A stretch of DNA of 64,000 bases from the NCBI RefSeq assembly GCF_026151205.1, contig NC_087073.1, forward strand, positions 8,469,411 to 8,533,410. The letters run 5' to 3'. Source of the DNA: Bolinopsis microptera (lineage: Eukaryota; Ctenophora; Tentaculata; Lobata; Bolinopsidae). Shown here in pieces: positions 31,364 through 42,055 of the stretch (the stretch's first letter is position 1; every line of letters starts with the position of its first letter). Below the pieces are notes generated by a model, which was not told the DNA's origin, did no database searches, and saw nothing but the letters and a program-made list of their open reading frames with translations. A program made the position numbers and the translations under genes.

Positions 31364-32965
31364 TCACATCTTATACAACACTTTAAATCTACTTTTATCA
31401 CTGTGACTAAAAATAGACTCCCATTGGTTTCTCTTGTCGACTGCATCTTTTGAATGAAGCCAACCTAACCAAGATATTGGATACACAAAAGTATCACCAT
31501 GATATATTTCACAGATATAAATGTGCATATTGTCCGCCTGAACCTCATCATGAAAGTGAACTGACTCATTATTATAATCTTCCTTCTCAGTACACAGTCT
31601 CAAGGTCCACAATGCAGCTTCACTAGGGACAGTTTTCAGAATAAACCCACATTTACCAGGTAGATTACACGAAATAACTGAGGGGTGTTTGAAGTGGAAC
31701 TTTAGTTTTGTTTCTTTGGACAGGAAGATAAGCGGCTGTTTACACGTGTCTACACAATTTATGACAACATGATTATTCTTCTTTCCTTGAGAAACCACAA
31801 GCCGTCCCAAGTTTAATTGCAAATCAGCAAAATTAACAAACCAAAGTTTATACGTACTAAATACTGATGGTAAAAGTGACCACCCTCGTCTGCCAGCTAT
31901 GTCTACTAATTTAGTGAGCAATATATCAGTGTTAACTTTATAATTTATATTCTGATACTTGTATCTGTAACAGTTCCATGTCCACACAGCTTCTATTGCC
32001 ATCATCAAACTAGTAACATCCTCTGAAACAGATATCCACTCTAGAAGCTCCTCAAATGATAAGTTACAATCCAGATCATGGTAAATTTTAGGTATAGTGT
32101 TATATCTGGACACCACAGTGGTAGATCTTACTTCACTTGCTGTAGCTAAGGAGTCATTCAAAGAACATTTCTTGTGTGACTTTAAAACCAGTTTAAAACA
32201 CCATCTCATTTTCTCATCAGGAAGCCCTTCTAAAGTTGCAAAAAGTTGATCAAACAAAACTCTGTTTGAAGTAAAGCAAAGAGAGAGGTTCAAATTATCC
32301 AGCAGATACTCACAAGATACAGGAATATTAATTGAGCCCTGAACTTTCAACACTTCTAACAGCTGGTTACTCACAGTTTGTACCACACACTCTACTTCAC
32401 AACCAGCTAGCTCTATCACCATGTCTAGCTTCTGTGTAGACAGTCTGTCTGCATTCTCCAAATACTTTTCTATAAACTCCTGTTTCCAGTTCAACATTTC
32501 TATCTTGTTGATGCTGATTTTCAGGAAATCTTTGTTATTGAGGTTCTCAAATACAAAAGCTGCTTCTTCAAATAAGTAGAGTAGTTCAGTATAGGATGGT
32601 ATTTTAACTGATTCAGCAACTTCAGTAAAATACTCTGCACACTTCCCAACAAGCCAAGTAACCTCAAACACATTAGCTATCTTGTTAATGTCCCGGAATA
32701 CTTCCCGGCTGATTCCCTCTGGAGTTCCAGAGTATGCTGCATCAACAAACAGCTGAACAGCAGCTTCACTGAACTCTAACATGTCCACACTTGTCATGTG
32801 AAGGGTAGTGGTCATGTGATCTACTACTGGACTGTTAAAGGATAGTATCACTGAACTGGCTCGTACCTCACCTCCCTCACTTGAGTTCAGTTTTAGATTG
32901 CTGTGAGTTGGGGATCCTATCAGGTGCCTTCCAAAATCCATAGGTACACTTACTTTTGGTGTCAT
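31364..32965 (-). CDS. BTB/BACK-type gene, copy 5 (intact)
   Basis: 533 aa, open throughout; starts MTPKVSVPMDFG (Thr for Ala at residue 2). Variable windows: KSHKKCSLNDSLATAS near 262-278, WTWNCYRYKYQNINYKVN near 328-346, VFSTYKLWFVNFADLQLNLG near 368-388 (three residues longer than copy 2), and IYICEIYHGDTFVYPIS near 482. The constant blocks are nearly unchanged. Shares the upstream splice acceptor directly before the ATG. Confidence 0.82.
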   Translation of the reverse strand: MTPKVSVPMDFGRHLIGSPTHSNLKLNSSEGGEVRASSVILSFNSPVVDHMTTTLHMTSVDMLEFSEAAVQLFVDAAYSGTPEGISREVFRDINKIANVFEVTWLVGKCAEYFTEVAESVKIPSYTELLYLFEEAAFVFENLNNKDFLKISINKIEMLNWKQEFIEKYLENADRLSTQKLDMVIELAGCEVECVVQTVSNQLLEVLKVQGSINIPVSCEYLLDNLNLSLCFTSNRVLFDQLFATLEGLPDEKMRWCFKLVLKSHKKCSLNDSLATASEVRSTTVVSRYNTIPKIYHDLDCNLSFEELLEWISVSEDVTSLMMAIEAVWTWNCYRYKYQNINYKVNTDILLTKLVDIAGRRGWSLLPSVFSTYKLWFVNFADLQLNLGRLVVSQGKKNNHVVINCVDTCKQPLIFLSKETKLKFHFKHPSVISCNLPGKCGFILKTVPSEAALWTLRLCTEKEDYNNESVHFHDEVQADNMHIYICEIYHGDTFVYPISWLGWLHSKDAVDKRNQWESIFSHSDKSRFKVLYKM

Positions 32966-33356
32966 ATCTCTGAAAATAAAGTACATTAAATGATTAATAA
33001 TTAAAGATAGAATTGTAATCTGCTATAATATATGGTGCATCTGAAGGAAAAGTAAGTTTATAATTTGATGTAGAATATTTTGGTTTAGCATTTAATCAGT
33101 TAGTTTTGAATTAACTCCACTGTTAACATTTCTTTTATAATTGCTCATATAATACGATACATACACTGTCTGCAACCAAATTAATGAAAATTCATCTTTC
33201 GTAAAAAATTATTTTATGAATACGTAACATAATAAGAATCACAGATATCTTAAATTCGAAGAAAACATGCCATGTTGACAATTGGATTAATTAATGTATT
33301 AAAAATATTTATAAATGTGTCCACTGTAATTTGAATTTACAACAATGAAGTCAAAA

Positions 33357-33775
33357 TTAATTATGATAATTTATGTCAACATCAAATCTTATATAACACA
33401 TTAAATCTACTTTTATCACTGTGACTAAATATATAGAATCCCATATGTTTCTCTTGTCGACCGCATCTTTAGAATAAAGCCAACCTAACCAAGATATTGG
33501 ATACACATAAGTACCACTAGAATATATCAGACAGCAATAAAGGTGCATATTCTCCGCCTGAATCTCATCAAGAAAGTGAACTGACTCATTATTATAATCT
33601 TCCTTCTCAGTACACAGTCTCAATGCAGCTTCACTAGGGACAGTTTTCAGAATAAACCCACATTTACCAGGTAGATTACACGAAGTAACTGAGGGGTGTT
33701 TGAAGTGGAACTTTAGTTTTGCTTCTTTGGACAGTAAGATAAGCGGCTGTTTACACGTGTCAACACAATTAATGA
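33357..33775 (-). pseudogene. BTB/BACK-type gene, copy 6, C-terminal fragment
   Basis: Only the last 130 or so codons of a BTB gene remain (from about VINCVDTCKQP). It has a 9-bp in-frame deletion (SEAALRLC, lacking WTL) and a 2-bp insertion near 33430 that alters the end. Upstream it is cut by a fold-back element beginning at 33778; beyond the element only some 30 bp of BTB sequence (about 34600-34630) remain before intergenic spacer DNA, so most of the gene is deleted. Confidence 0.8.
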
Positions 33776-33777
33776 TA

Positions 33778-34598
33778 CAGGGTGGCCCATTAAACACTAC
33801 CCATCCTTATCTCTTAAAATTGTTACAGGTCGCTGAGATCTTGCAAATTATTTTAAAAACAAAAAGTGGCATAACTTATGTTCTGATAAATATTTTTGCT
33901 TCTAAATTTCACAGAATGTTAATTTAACAAGTAGTATAGCTAAACCTTTGTGGCAAGTTTTGTGTGAGTGCGAGCTTCACTGAGCTTATTTGACCAATTT
34001 AGCCCCTGAGCGAGATAGCTTGAATTCCTCACTCATAACTGTTTACATTGGTTAATAGGAACCACAAAAAAAAATCCTGGGTAAAAAAATCTAAAAACCA
34101 GCGATTTATTCACGTTTTACCACTTATATTCGCCATGATCCATCGCACATTCCATTCTCTCTATATTTTAACTGATAAGGACTATCACAGATGATTCTTC
34201 CTGCTTGTTTATATATCGTTCTTCTCACATGGAATGTGCGATGGATCATGGTGAATAGAATTGGTAAAACGTGAATAAATCGCTGGTTTTTAGATTTTTT
34301 TACCCAGGATTTTTTTGGTGGTTCCTAATAGCCAATGTAAACAGTTCTAGGTAAGAAATTAAAGCTAGCACGCTCAGGAGCTAACTTTGTCAGACAAGCT
34401 GAGACTCATACAAAACTTAGCACGAAGTTGTGTCTAATTATGATTGACATTCTCTAAAAATTTGAAGCAAAAATATTAATCAGAACGTAAGTTATGGCAA
34501 TTTTCCATTCTGAAATAAAATAATTTGCAAGATCTCAGCGACCTGTAAAGCTGTAACAATTTTAAGAGATAAGGATGGGTAGTGTTTTATGGGCCATT
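33778..34598. mobile_element. Fold-back element (mariner/Tc1-like ends), copy 1
   Basis: Begins CAGGGTGGCCCATTAAACAC after a TA, with inverted arms of about 400 bp (AGATCTTGCAAATTATTTT at left; complement at right) around an AT-rich centre with further inverted blocks (CGCACATTCCATTCTCT and its complement region). The right terminus is degraded. BTB copy 9 at about 41138 has the empty site, a single TA in AATGATAACATGATT. Confidence 0.85.
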
Positions 34599-34781
34599 TT
34601 TTTATGGGATTATTTTTCTTTTCGTGAGATAAGACTTACTTAAGTTACTTACTTAAACAGTTTTAAATTAATAGAACTTTTAACATTTCATTTAACAGTG
34701 CTCATACGATACGAACACTATCTGCCAACAAATTAATCAACATGCACTTTTGTAAAAATTATACTTAATTTGATGTTCAGT

Positions 34782-34867
34782 TAACGGGTGATACTCGTAA
34801 AATATTTGTTCCAATTCCGTTGACGAGTCCAACTCGACGCGCGTCCTGGTAGGTTATAAACCTACAA
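34782..34867 (+). repeat. Short structured repeat (three hairpins), copy 2
   Basis: Same order of hairpins as at 5796: TTAACGGGTGATACTCGTAA, then GACGAGTCCAACTCG with an added ACGCGCG, then GTAGGTTATAAACCTAC. Lies in the spacer upstream of BTB fragment 6. Confidence 0.7.
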
Positions 34868-35043
34868 ATGTTCAGTAACATAATGAGAATCACGGAGATC
34901 TTAAAATCAAAGAAAATATATCACATTGAAAGTAAGATTTAATGCATTAAATATTAATTATAATTATAAATTTATCCACAGCCACTGTGAATCGCATTTA
35001 CAACAATCAAGTCAAAATTAATTATGATAATTTAATGAGAGTA

Positions 35044-36650
35044 TCACATCTTATACAACACTTTAAATATATTTTTATCGCTCAACCCATAATATTTAGC
35101 ATATTCAGACTTCCATTCGTTTCTCTTGACGACTGCATCTTTCGAATAAAGCCAACCTAACCAAGATATTGGATACACATAAGTACCACTAGAATATATC
35201 ACACAGAAATAAAGGTGCATATTGTCCGCCTGAACCTCATCATGAAAGTGAACTGACTCATTATTATAATCTTCCTTCTCAGTACACAGTCTCAAGGTCC
35301 ACAATGCAGCTTCACTAGGGACAGTTTTCAGAATAAACCCACATTTACCAGGTAGATTACACGAAGTAACTGAGGGGTGTTTGAAGAGGAACTTTAGTTT
35401 TGCTTCTTTGGACAGGAAGATAAGCGGCTGTTTACACGTGTCTACACAATTAATGACAACATGATTATTCTTCTTTTCTTGAGCTGAGACAAGCTGTCCC
35501 AAGTTTAACAGCGAACCATATAAACTTATTGTATGTACGTACTTAATTCTGATGGTAAAAGTGACCACCCTCGTCTGCCAGCTATGTCTACTAATTTAGT
35601 GAGTAATATATAAGTCACGTTAATTTTATACCTTATCTGATACCTGTTCCTGTACCAGCACCATGTATACACAGCTTCTATTGCCATCATCAAACTAGTA
35701 ACATCCTCTGAAACAGATATCCACTCTAGAAGCTCCTCAAATGATAAGTTAAAATCCAGATCATGGTAAATGTTAGGTATAGTGTTACATCTGGACACCA
35801 CAGTGGTCGATCTTACTGCACTTGTTGTAGCTGTACAGTCATCTAAAGAACTTATCTTGTTTGACTTTGAAAGTAGCTTGAAACACCATCTTATTTTCTC
35901 ATCAGGAAGTCCTTCTAAAGTTGCAAACAGCTGATCAAACAAAACTCTGTTTGAAGTAAAGCAAAGAGAGAGGTTCAAATTATCCAGCAGATACTCACAA
36001 GATACAGGAATATTAATTGAGCCCTGAACTTTCAACACTTCTAACAGCTGGTTACTCACAGTTTGTACCACACACTCTACTTCACAACCAGCTAGCTCTA
36101 TCACCATGTCTAGCTTCTGTGTAGACAGTCTGTCTGCATTCTCCAAATACTTTTCTATAAACTCCTGTTTACAGTTCAACTTTTCTATCTTGCTGATGCT
36201 GATTTTCAGGAAATCTTTGTTCTTGAGGTTCTCAAATACAAAAGCTGCTTCTTCAAATAAGAAGAGTAGTTCAGTATAGGATGGTATTTTAACTGATTCA
36301 GCAACTTCAGTAAAATACTCTGCACACTTCCCAACTAGCCAAGTAACCTCAAACACATTAGCTATCTTGTTGATGTCCTGGAATACTTCCCGGCTGATTC
36401 CCTCTGGAGTTCCAGAGTATGCAGCATCAACAAACAGCTGAACAGCAGCTTCACTGAACTCTAACATGTCCACACTGGTCATGTGAAGGGTAGTGGTCAT
36501 GTGATCTATTACTGGACTGTTAAAGGATAGGATCACTGAACTGGCTCGTACCTCACCTCCCTCACTTGTGTACAGTTTTAGGTTGCTGTGAGTTGGGGAT
36601 CCTATCAGGTGCCTTCCAAAATCCATAGGTACACATACTTTGGGTGCCAT
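35044..36650 (-). CDS. BTB/BACK-type gene, copy 7 (two-base frame break)
   Basis: Nearly identical to copy 8 (38632-40236) over most of its length. At about 35531-35537 it has TATGTACGTAC where copy 8 has TATACGTAC, a two-base gain that breaks the frame after SELSTY; the rest of the C-terminus is open in the other frame. Variable windows are of the copy 8 type (YTWCWYRNRYQIRYKINVTY, SLYGSLLNLGQLVSAQ). The 5' flank differs from most copies (acceptor AAATGTTTCAG) and matches that of copy 11, along with the INTS2 3' end next door, showing a segmental duplication. Young pseudogene or assembly error. Confidence 0.75.
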
Positions 36651-36955
36651 ATCTCTGAAACATTTACATATCAATTGATAGGGAAACAATGTCTGGCCAG
36701 ATCTGAGATAAAATATTATATTATATATTAATCAGTAATAAATATCATTAATTTCAATTTCCACGCAGTTTAGCTAGTCAATGTGTAGCAACTTACGTCA
36801 AATATATCATTATGAGTTATAGAAAAACTGATACGTCATGATAACTTCATAGTAAACGTCGAGAAATGATAATAGTAAACAATTAGTAAATGAGAAAGTT
36901 TCTTGTTGTCAAAATTCCTTGGTTTTCAAACAATATTAAACAATCATTTTGAATA

Positions 36956-37683
36956 TCAAGACCCTTTCATTCTAACAAGAATATCAGTAGTAATTTTCTG
37001 AAAGGCTGCATCAATCATCTGCTGCGGGTTACCAGGGTTACCAACAGACGACCCATCACTTGAATAAACTTTTAGTTTCTGCTTTATAGACCCAGCGCTG
37101 TATTTCGAAAGCATTTTCTTTTGATTAACCAACAGCCGAGTGATGGGATCCACCAGCGGAGGAAAAGCTTTAGAGATCCTCACCAGACTTTCCAACGACA
37201 ACAACGTCCACAAAGTTGAAAGTTGGCTGGTCTGAGAGATGGCCCACTGTAGCATCTCATTGCAAGCTTGGAGGGTCTGCTGTATCGGGTACTGGACAGC
37301 TAGGTGGGACAATAAACACACTGCAAACAGCTGCTTCTGGAGGGAGGCTTGTTGCAGCATGTTGGTGCTGAACTTGCAGGCTACGTGGAGGGACGGTACT
37401 CCGTTCACCACTCCCTCTATCTGGGATAACTTGAAAGTCTTCCAACAAACCAGCTTGCTTAAACCGTCATTGTTGATGAAGAAATCATTATTATAATCTT
37501 CCTTCTCAGTACACAGTCTCAAGGTCCACAATGCAGCTTCACTAGGGACAGTTTTCAGAATAAACCCACATTTACCAGGTAGATTACACGAAGTAACTGA
37601 GGGGTGTTTGAAGTGGAACTTTAGTATTGCTTCTTTGGACAGGAAGATAAGCGGCTGTTTACACGTGTCTACACAATTAATGA
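36956..37683 (-). pseudogene. Chimera of BTB C-terminal segment and INTS2 3' exon
   Basis: From about 37683 to 37489 the frame encodes a BTB C-terminal stretch (INCVDTCKQPLI to KEDYNN); at 37489 it passes, still in frame, into the last roughly 177 residues of INTS2 (FFINNDGLSKLVCWKTFK to VRMKGS). The INTS2 part and its 3' flank match 47391-47923 and beyond, with few changes. The junction lies in a short shared ATC. The left edge is a fold-back element at 37686. So one segment carrying the 5' half of a BTB gene plus the 3' half of INTS2 was copied and joined into another BTB copy. The open frame of about 240 residues has no evident promoter or BTB domain; expression is doubtful. Confidence 0.85.
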
Positions 37684-37685
37684 TA

Positions 37686-38251
37686 CAGGGTGGCCCATAA
37701 AACACTAACCATCCTTATCTCTTAAAATTGTTACAGGTCGCTGAGATCTTGCAAATTATTTTAAAAACAAAAAGTGGCATAACTTATATTCACCATAATC
37801 CATCGCACATTCCATTCTCTCTATATTTTAACTGATAAGGACTATCACAGATGATCCTTCCTGCTTGTTTATATCGTTCTTCTCACACGGAATGTGCGAT
37901 GGATCATGGTAAATAGAATTGGTAAAACGTGAATAAATCGCTGGTTTTTATATTTTTTTAACCAGGATTTTTTTGGCGGTTCCTATTAGCCAATGTAAAC
38001 AGTTCTAGGTGAGAAATTAAAGCTAGCACGCTCAGGAGCTAACTTTGTCAGACAAACTCAGACTCACACAAAACTTGGCACGAAGTTTTGTCTAATTATG
38101 ATTGACATTCTCTAAAAATTTGAAGCAAAAATATTAATCAGAACGTAAGTTATGGCAATTTTCCATTCTGAAATAAAATAATTTGCAAGATCTCAGCGAC
38201 CTGTAACAATTTTAAGAGATAAGGATGGGTAGTGTTTTATGGGCCACCCTG
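37686..38251. mobile_element. Fold-back element (mariner/Tc1-like ends), copy 2
   Basis: CAGGGTGGCCCATAAAACAC at left and GTTTTATGGGCCACCCTG at right, flanked by TA on each side (37684-37685, 38252-38253). Same insertion site in BTB sequence as copy 1 at 33778, but part of the left arm is deleted. Termini are intact, which defines the element's ends. Confidence 0.9.
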
Positions 38252-38430
38252 TAACATGATTATTTTTCTTTTCGTGAGATAAGACTTACTTAAGTTACTT
38301 ACTTAAACAGTTTTAAATTAATAGAACTTTTAATATTTCATTTAACAGTGCTCATACGATACGAACACTATCTGCCAACAAATTAATCAACATGCACTTT
38401 TGTAAAAATTATACTTAATTTGATGTTCAG

Positions 38431-38517
38431 TTAACGGGTGTTACTCGTAAAATATTTGTTCCAATTCCGTTTACGAGTCCAACTCGACGCGCGTCCTGGT
38501 AGGTTATAAACCTACAA
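38431..38517 (+). repeat. Short structured repeat (three hairpins), copy 3
   Basis: Almost identical to 34782-34867 (CGGGTGTTACTCG for CGGGTGATACTCG); both lie at the same place in duplicated BTB spacer DNA. Confidence 0.7.
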
Positions 38518-38631
38518 ATGTTCAGTAACATAATGAGAATCACGGAGATCTTAAAATCAAAGAAAATATATCACATTGAAAGTAATTACAACAATCAAGT
38601 CAAAATTAATTATGATAATTTAATGAGAGTA

Positions 38632-40236
38632 TCACATCTTATACAACACTTTAAATCTACTTTTATCACTCAACCCATAATATTTAGCATATTCAGACTC
38701 CCATTCGTTTCTCTTGTCGACTGCATCTTTCGAATAAAGCCAACCTAACCAAGATATTGGATACACATAAGTACCACTAGAATATATCACACAGAAATAA
38801 AGATGCATATTGTCCGCCTGAACCTCATCATGAAAGTGAACTGACTCATTATTATAATCTTCCTTCTCAGTACACAGTCTCAAGGTCCACAATGCAGCTT
38901 CACTAGGGACAGTTTTCAGAATAAACCCACATTTACCAGGTAGATTACACGAAGTAACTGAGGGGTGTTTGAAGTGGAACTTTAGTTTTGCTTCTTTGGA
39001 CAGGAAGATAAGCGGCTGTTTACACGTGTCTACACAATTAATGACAACATGATTATTCTTATTTTCTTGAGCTGAGACAAGCTGTCCCAAGTTTAACAGC
39101 GAACCATATAAACTTATTGTATACGTACTTAATTCTGATGGTAAAAGTGACCACCCTCGTCTGCCAGCTATGTCTACTAATTTAGTGAGTAATATATAAG
39201 TCACGTTAATTTTATACCTTATCTGATACCTGTTCCTGTACCAGCACCATGTATACACAGCTTCTATTGCCATCATCAAACTAGTAACATCCTCTGAAAC
39301 AGATATCCACTCTAGAAGCTCCTCAAATGATAAGTTAAAATCCAGATCATGGTAAATGTTAGGTATAGTGTTACATCTGGACACCACAGTGGTCGATCTT
39401 ACTTCACTTGTTGTAGCTGTACAGTCATCCAAAGAACTTATCTTGTTTGACTTTGAAAGTAGCTTAAAACACCATCTTATTTTCTCATCAGGAACTCCTT
39501 TTAAAGTTCCAAACAGCTGATCAAACAAAACTCTGTTTGAAGTAAAGCAAAGAGAGAGGTTCAAATTATCCAGCAGATACTCACAAGATACAGGAATATT
39601 AATTGAGCCCTGAACTTTCAACACTTCTAACAGCTGGTTACTCACAGTTTGTACCACACACTCTACTTCACAACCAGCTAGCTCTATCACCATGTCTAGC
39701 TTCTGTGTAGACAGTCTGTCTGCATTCTCCAAATACTTTTCTATAAACTCCTGTTTACAGTTCAACTTTTCTATCTTGCTGATGCTGATTTTCAGGAAAT
39801 CTTTGTTCTTGAGGTTCTCAAATACAAAAGCTGCTTCTTCAAATAAGTAGAGTAGTTCAGTATAGGATGATATTTTAACTGATTCAGCAACTTCAGTAAA
39901 ATACTCTGCACACTTCCCAACTAGCCAAGTAACCTCAAACACATTAGCTATCTTGTTGATGTCCTGGAATACTTCCCGGCTGATTCCCTCTGGAGTTCCA
40001 GAGTATGCAGCATCAACAAAGAGCTGAACAGCAGCTTCACTGAACTCTAACATGTCCACACTGGTCATGTGAAGGGTAGTGGTCATGTGATCTATTACTG
40101 GACTGTTGAAGGAGAGGATCACTGAACTGGCTCGTACCTCACCTCCCTCACTTGTGTTCAGTTTTAGGTTGCTGTGAGTTGGGGATCCTATCAGGTGCCT
40201 TCCAAAATCCATAGGTACACATACTTTGGGTGCCAT
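38632..40236 (-). CDS. BTB/BACK-type gene, copy 8 (intact)
   Basis: 534 aa, open throughout, starting MAPKVCVPMDFG. Distinct variants: Gly-Val in FGTLKGVPDEK, YTWCWYRNRYQIRYKINVTY near 328-347, TISLYGSLLNLGQLVSAQENK near 372-392, VIYSSGTYVYPIS near 483, and EWESEYAKYYGLSDKSRFKV at the end, four residues longer than in copy 2. BTB and BACK blocks are as in the other copies (residue ISSY for IPSY). With copy 7 it forms a close pair, part of a larger duplicated segment that also includes the flanking spacer and three-hairpin repeat. Confidence 0.82.
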   Translation of the reverse strand: MAPKVCVPMDFGRHLIGSPTHSNLKLNTSEGGEVRASSVILSFNSPVIDHMTTTLHMTSVDMLEFSEAAVQLFVDAAYSGTPEGISREVFQDINKIANVFEVTWLVGKCAEYFTEVAESVKISSYTELLYLFEEAAFVFENLKNKDFLKISISKIEKLNCKQEFIEKYLENADRLSTQKLDMVIELAGCEVECVVQTVSNQLLEVLKVQGSINIPVSCEYLLDNLNLSLCFTSNRVLFDQLFGTLKGVPDEKIRWCFKLLSKSNKISSLDDCTATTSEVRSTTVVSRCNTIPNIYHDLDFNLSFEELLEWISVSEDVTSLMMAIEAVYTWCWYRNRYQIRYKINVTYILLTKLVDIAGRRGWSLLPSELSTYTISLYGSLLNLGQLVSAQENKNNHVVINCVDTCKQPLIFLSKEAKLKFHFKHPSVTSCNLPGKCGFILKTVPSEAALWTLRLCTEKEDYNNESVHFHDEVQADNMHLYFCVIYSSGTYVYPISWLGWLYSKDAVDKRNEWESEYAKYYGLSDKSRFKVLYKM

Positions 40237-40720
40237 ATCTCTGAAAATAAAGTACAATTAATGATGAAAATGATTCTATGATAGAATTGTTATTTGTAAT
40301 AATGTGATGCATCTGAACATGAAGGAAAAGTAAGTTTAAAATTTGATGTGGTGAGTGAGCTCTCATTCAATTTTTAAATATTTTGATTAATATCAGGTAA
40401 TCAGTTACTTACTTTGACAGTTCTGAATTAACTCAACTCTTAAATTTTACTTTTATATCGGTGCTTTAAAACAATACATACATCCGATGGTACGAAATTG
40501 ATTTAAACACAATTCATAAGAATAATCAATTTTATGAATAACGTAATCAAAGTTAGTGGAGATCTTAAAACCAAAGAAAATATGTCATATTGAAATATGT
40601 CATATTGAAAGTTAGATTAAAAGTATTGAAAATATTATATAATTTACAAACTGTGGTTTGCATTTTGAACAAGGGCTCAACAATCAATCCATAATTAATC
40701 ATGATGATGTAATGTCATTA

Positions 40721-41836
40721 TCAAATCTTATATAAAACTTTAAATCTACTTTCATCACTCAAGCCATAATATATAGCATATTCAGACTCCCAATTGTTTC
40801 TCTTGTCGACTGCAGCTTTCGAATGAAGCCAACCTAACCAAGATATTGGATACACATAATGACGACTAGAATATAATATCACACAGAAATAAAGGTGCAT
40901 TATATTGTCCGCCTGAACCTCATCATGAAAGTGAACTGACTCATTATTATAATCTTCCTTCTCAGTACACAGTCTCAAGGTCCACAATGCAGCTTCACTA
41001 GGGAAAGTTTTCAGAATAAACCCACATTTACCAGGTAGATTACACGAAGTAACTGAGGGGTGTTTGAAGTGGAACTTTAGTTTTGCTTCTTTGGACAGGA
41101 AGATAAGCGGCTGTTTACACGTGTCTACACAATTAATGATAACATGATTATTCTTCTTTCCTTGAGATAAGAGAAGCGATCCCAAGTTTAATCGCGAATG
41201 AGCTAAATGAATTTGATAGGTTCCGAATTGTGATGGTAAAAGCGACCATCGTCGTCTGTCAGCCAGTTCAGCTAATTTAGTGAGTAATATATCAGAGTTA
41301 ACTGTATACTTTATATTCTGATACTTGTACCTGTACCAGCACCATGTATACACAGCTTCTATTGCCATCATCAAACTAGTAACATCTTCTGAAACAGATA
41401 TCCACTCTAGAAGCTCCTCAAATGATAAGTTAAAATCCAGATCATGATAAATGTTAGGTATTATAGTGTAACATCTGGACACCACAGTGGTCGATCTTAC
41501 TTCACTTGCTGTAGCTGCACAGTCATCCAAAGTACTCATCTTGTTTGACTTTGAAAGAAGCTTGAAACACCATCTCATTTTCTCATCGGGAAGCCCTTCC
41601 AAAAATGTAAACAGCTGATCAAACGAAACTCTGTTTGCAGTAAAGTAAAGAGAGAGGTTCAAATTATCCAGCAGATACTCACAAGATACAGGAATATTAA
41701 TTGAGCCCTGAACTTTCAACACTTCTAACAGCTGGTTACTCACAGTTTGTACCACACACTCTACTTCACAACCAGCTAGCTCTATCACCATGTCTAGCTT
41801 CTGTGTAGACTGTCTGTCTGCATTCTCCAAATACTT
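40721..41836 (-). pseudogene. BTB/BACK-type gene, copy 9, C-terminal part of a split gene
   Basis: Codes for residues from about 167 (KYLENADRQST) to the end. Upstream it runs straight into an inverted BTB segment at about 41837, so the BTB domain is missing. Variable windows differ from all others (TYQIHLAHSRLNLGSLLL, VILYSSRHYVYPIS, NWESEYAIYYGLSDES). The N-terminal fragment at 44666-45035 probably is the other half; about 45 codons between them are lost. At about 41138 this copy shows the empty TA site of the fold-back element found in copies at 33.8 and 37.7 kb. Confidence 0.8.
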
Positions 41837-42055
41837 TTTATTATGGTAATACTTATGTGTATCCAATATCTTGGCTAGGTTGGCTTCATACGAAAGATGC
41901 GGTCGACAAGAGAAACGAATGGGAGTCTATATTATTAAGTTACGGTAATGGAAATAAATTTTAAGTGGTGTATAAAATGTGATACTCTCATTAAATAATC
42001 ATGATTAATTATGACTTGATTGTTGAAAATTAAAATTATAGTGGGTTCATTTATA

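Noticed and set aside
34782-34867. Hammerhead ribozyme
   Set aside because: Looked for the CTGATGA and GAAA core on both strands and did not find it.
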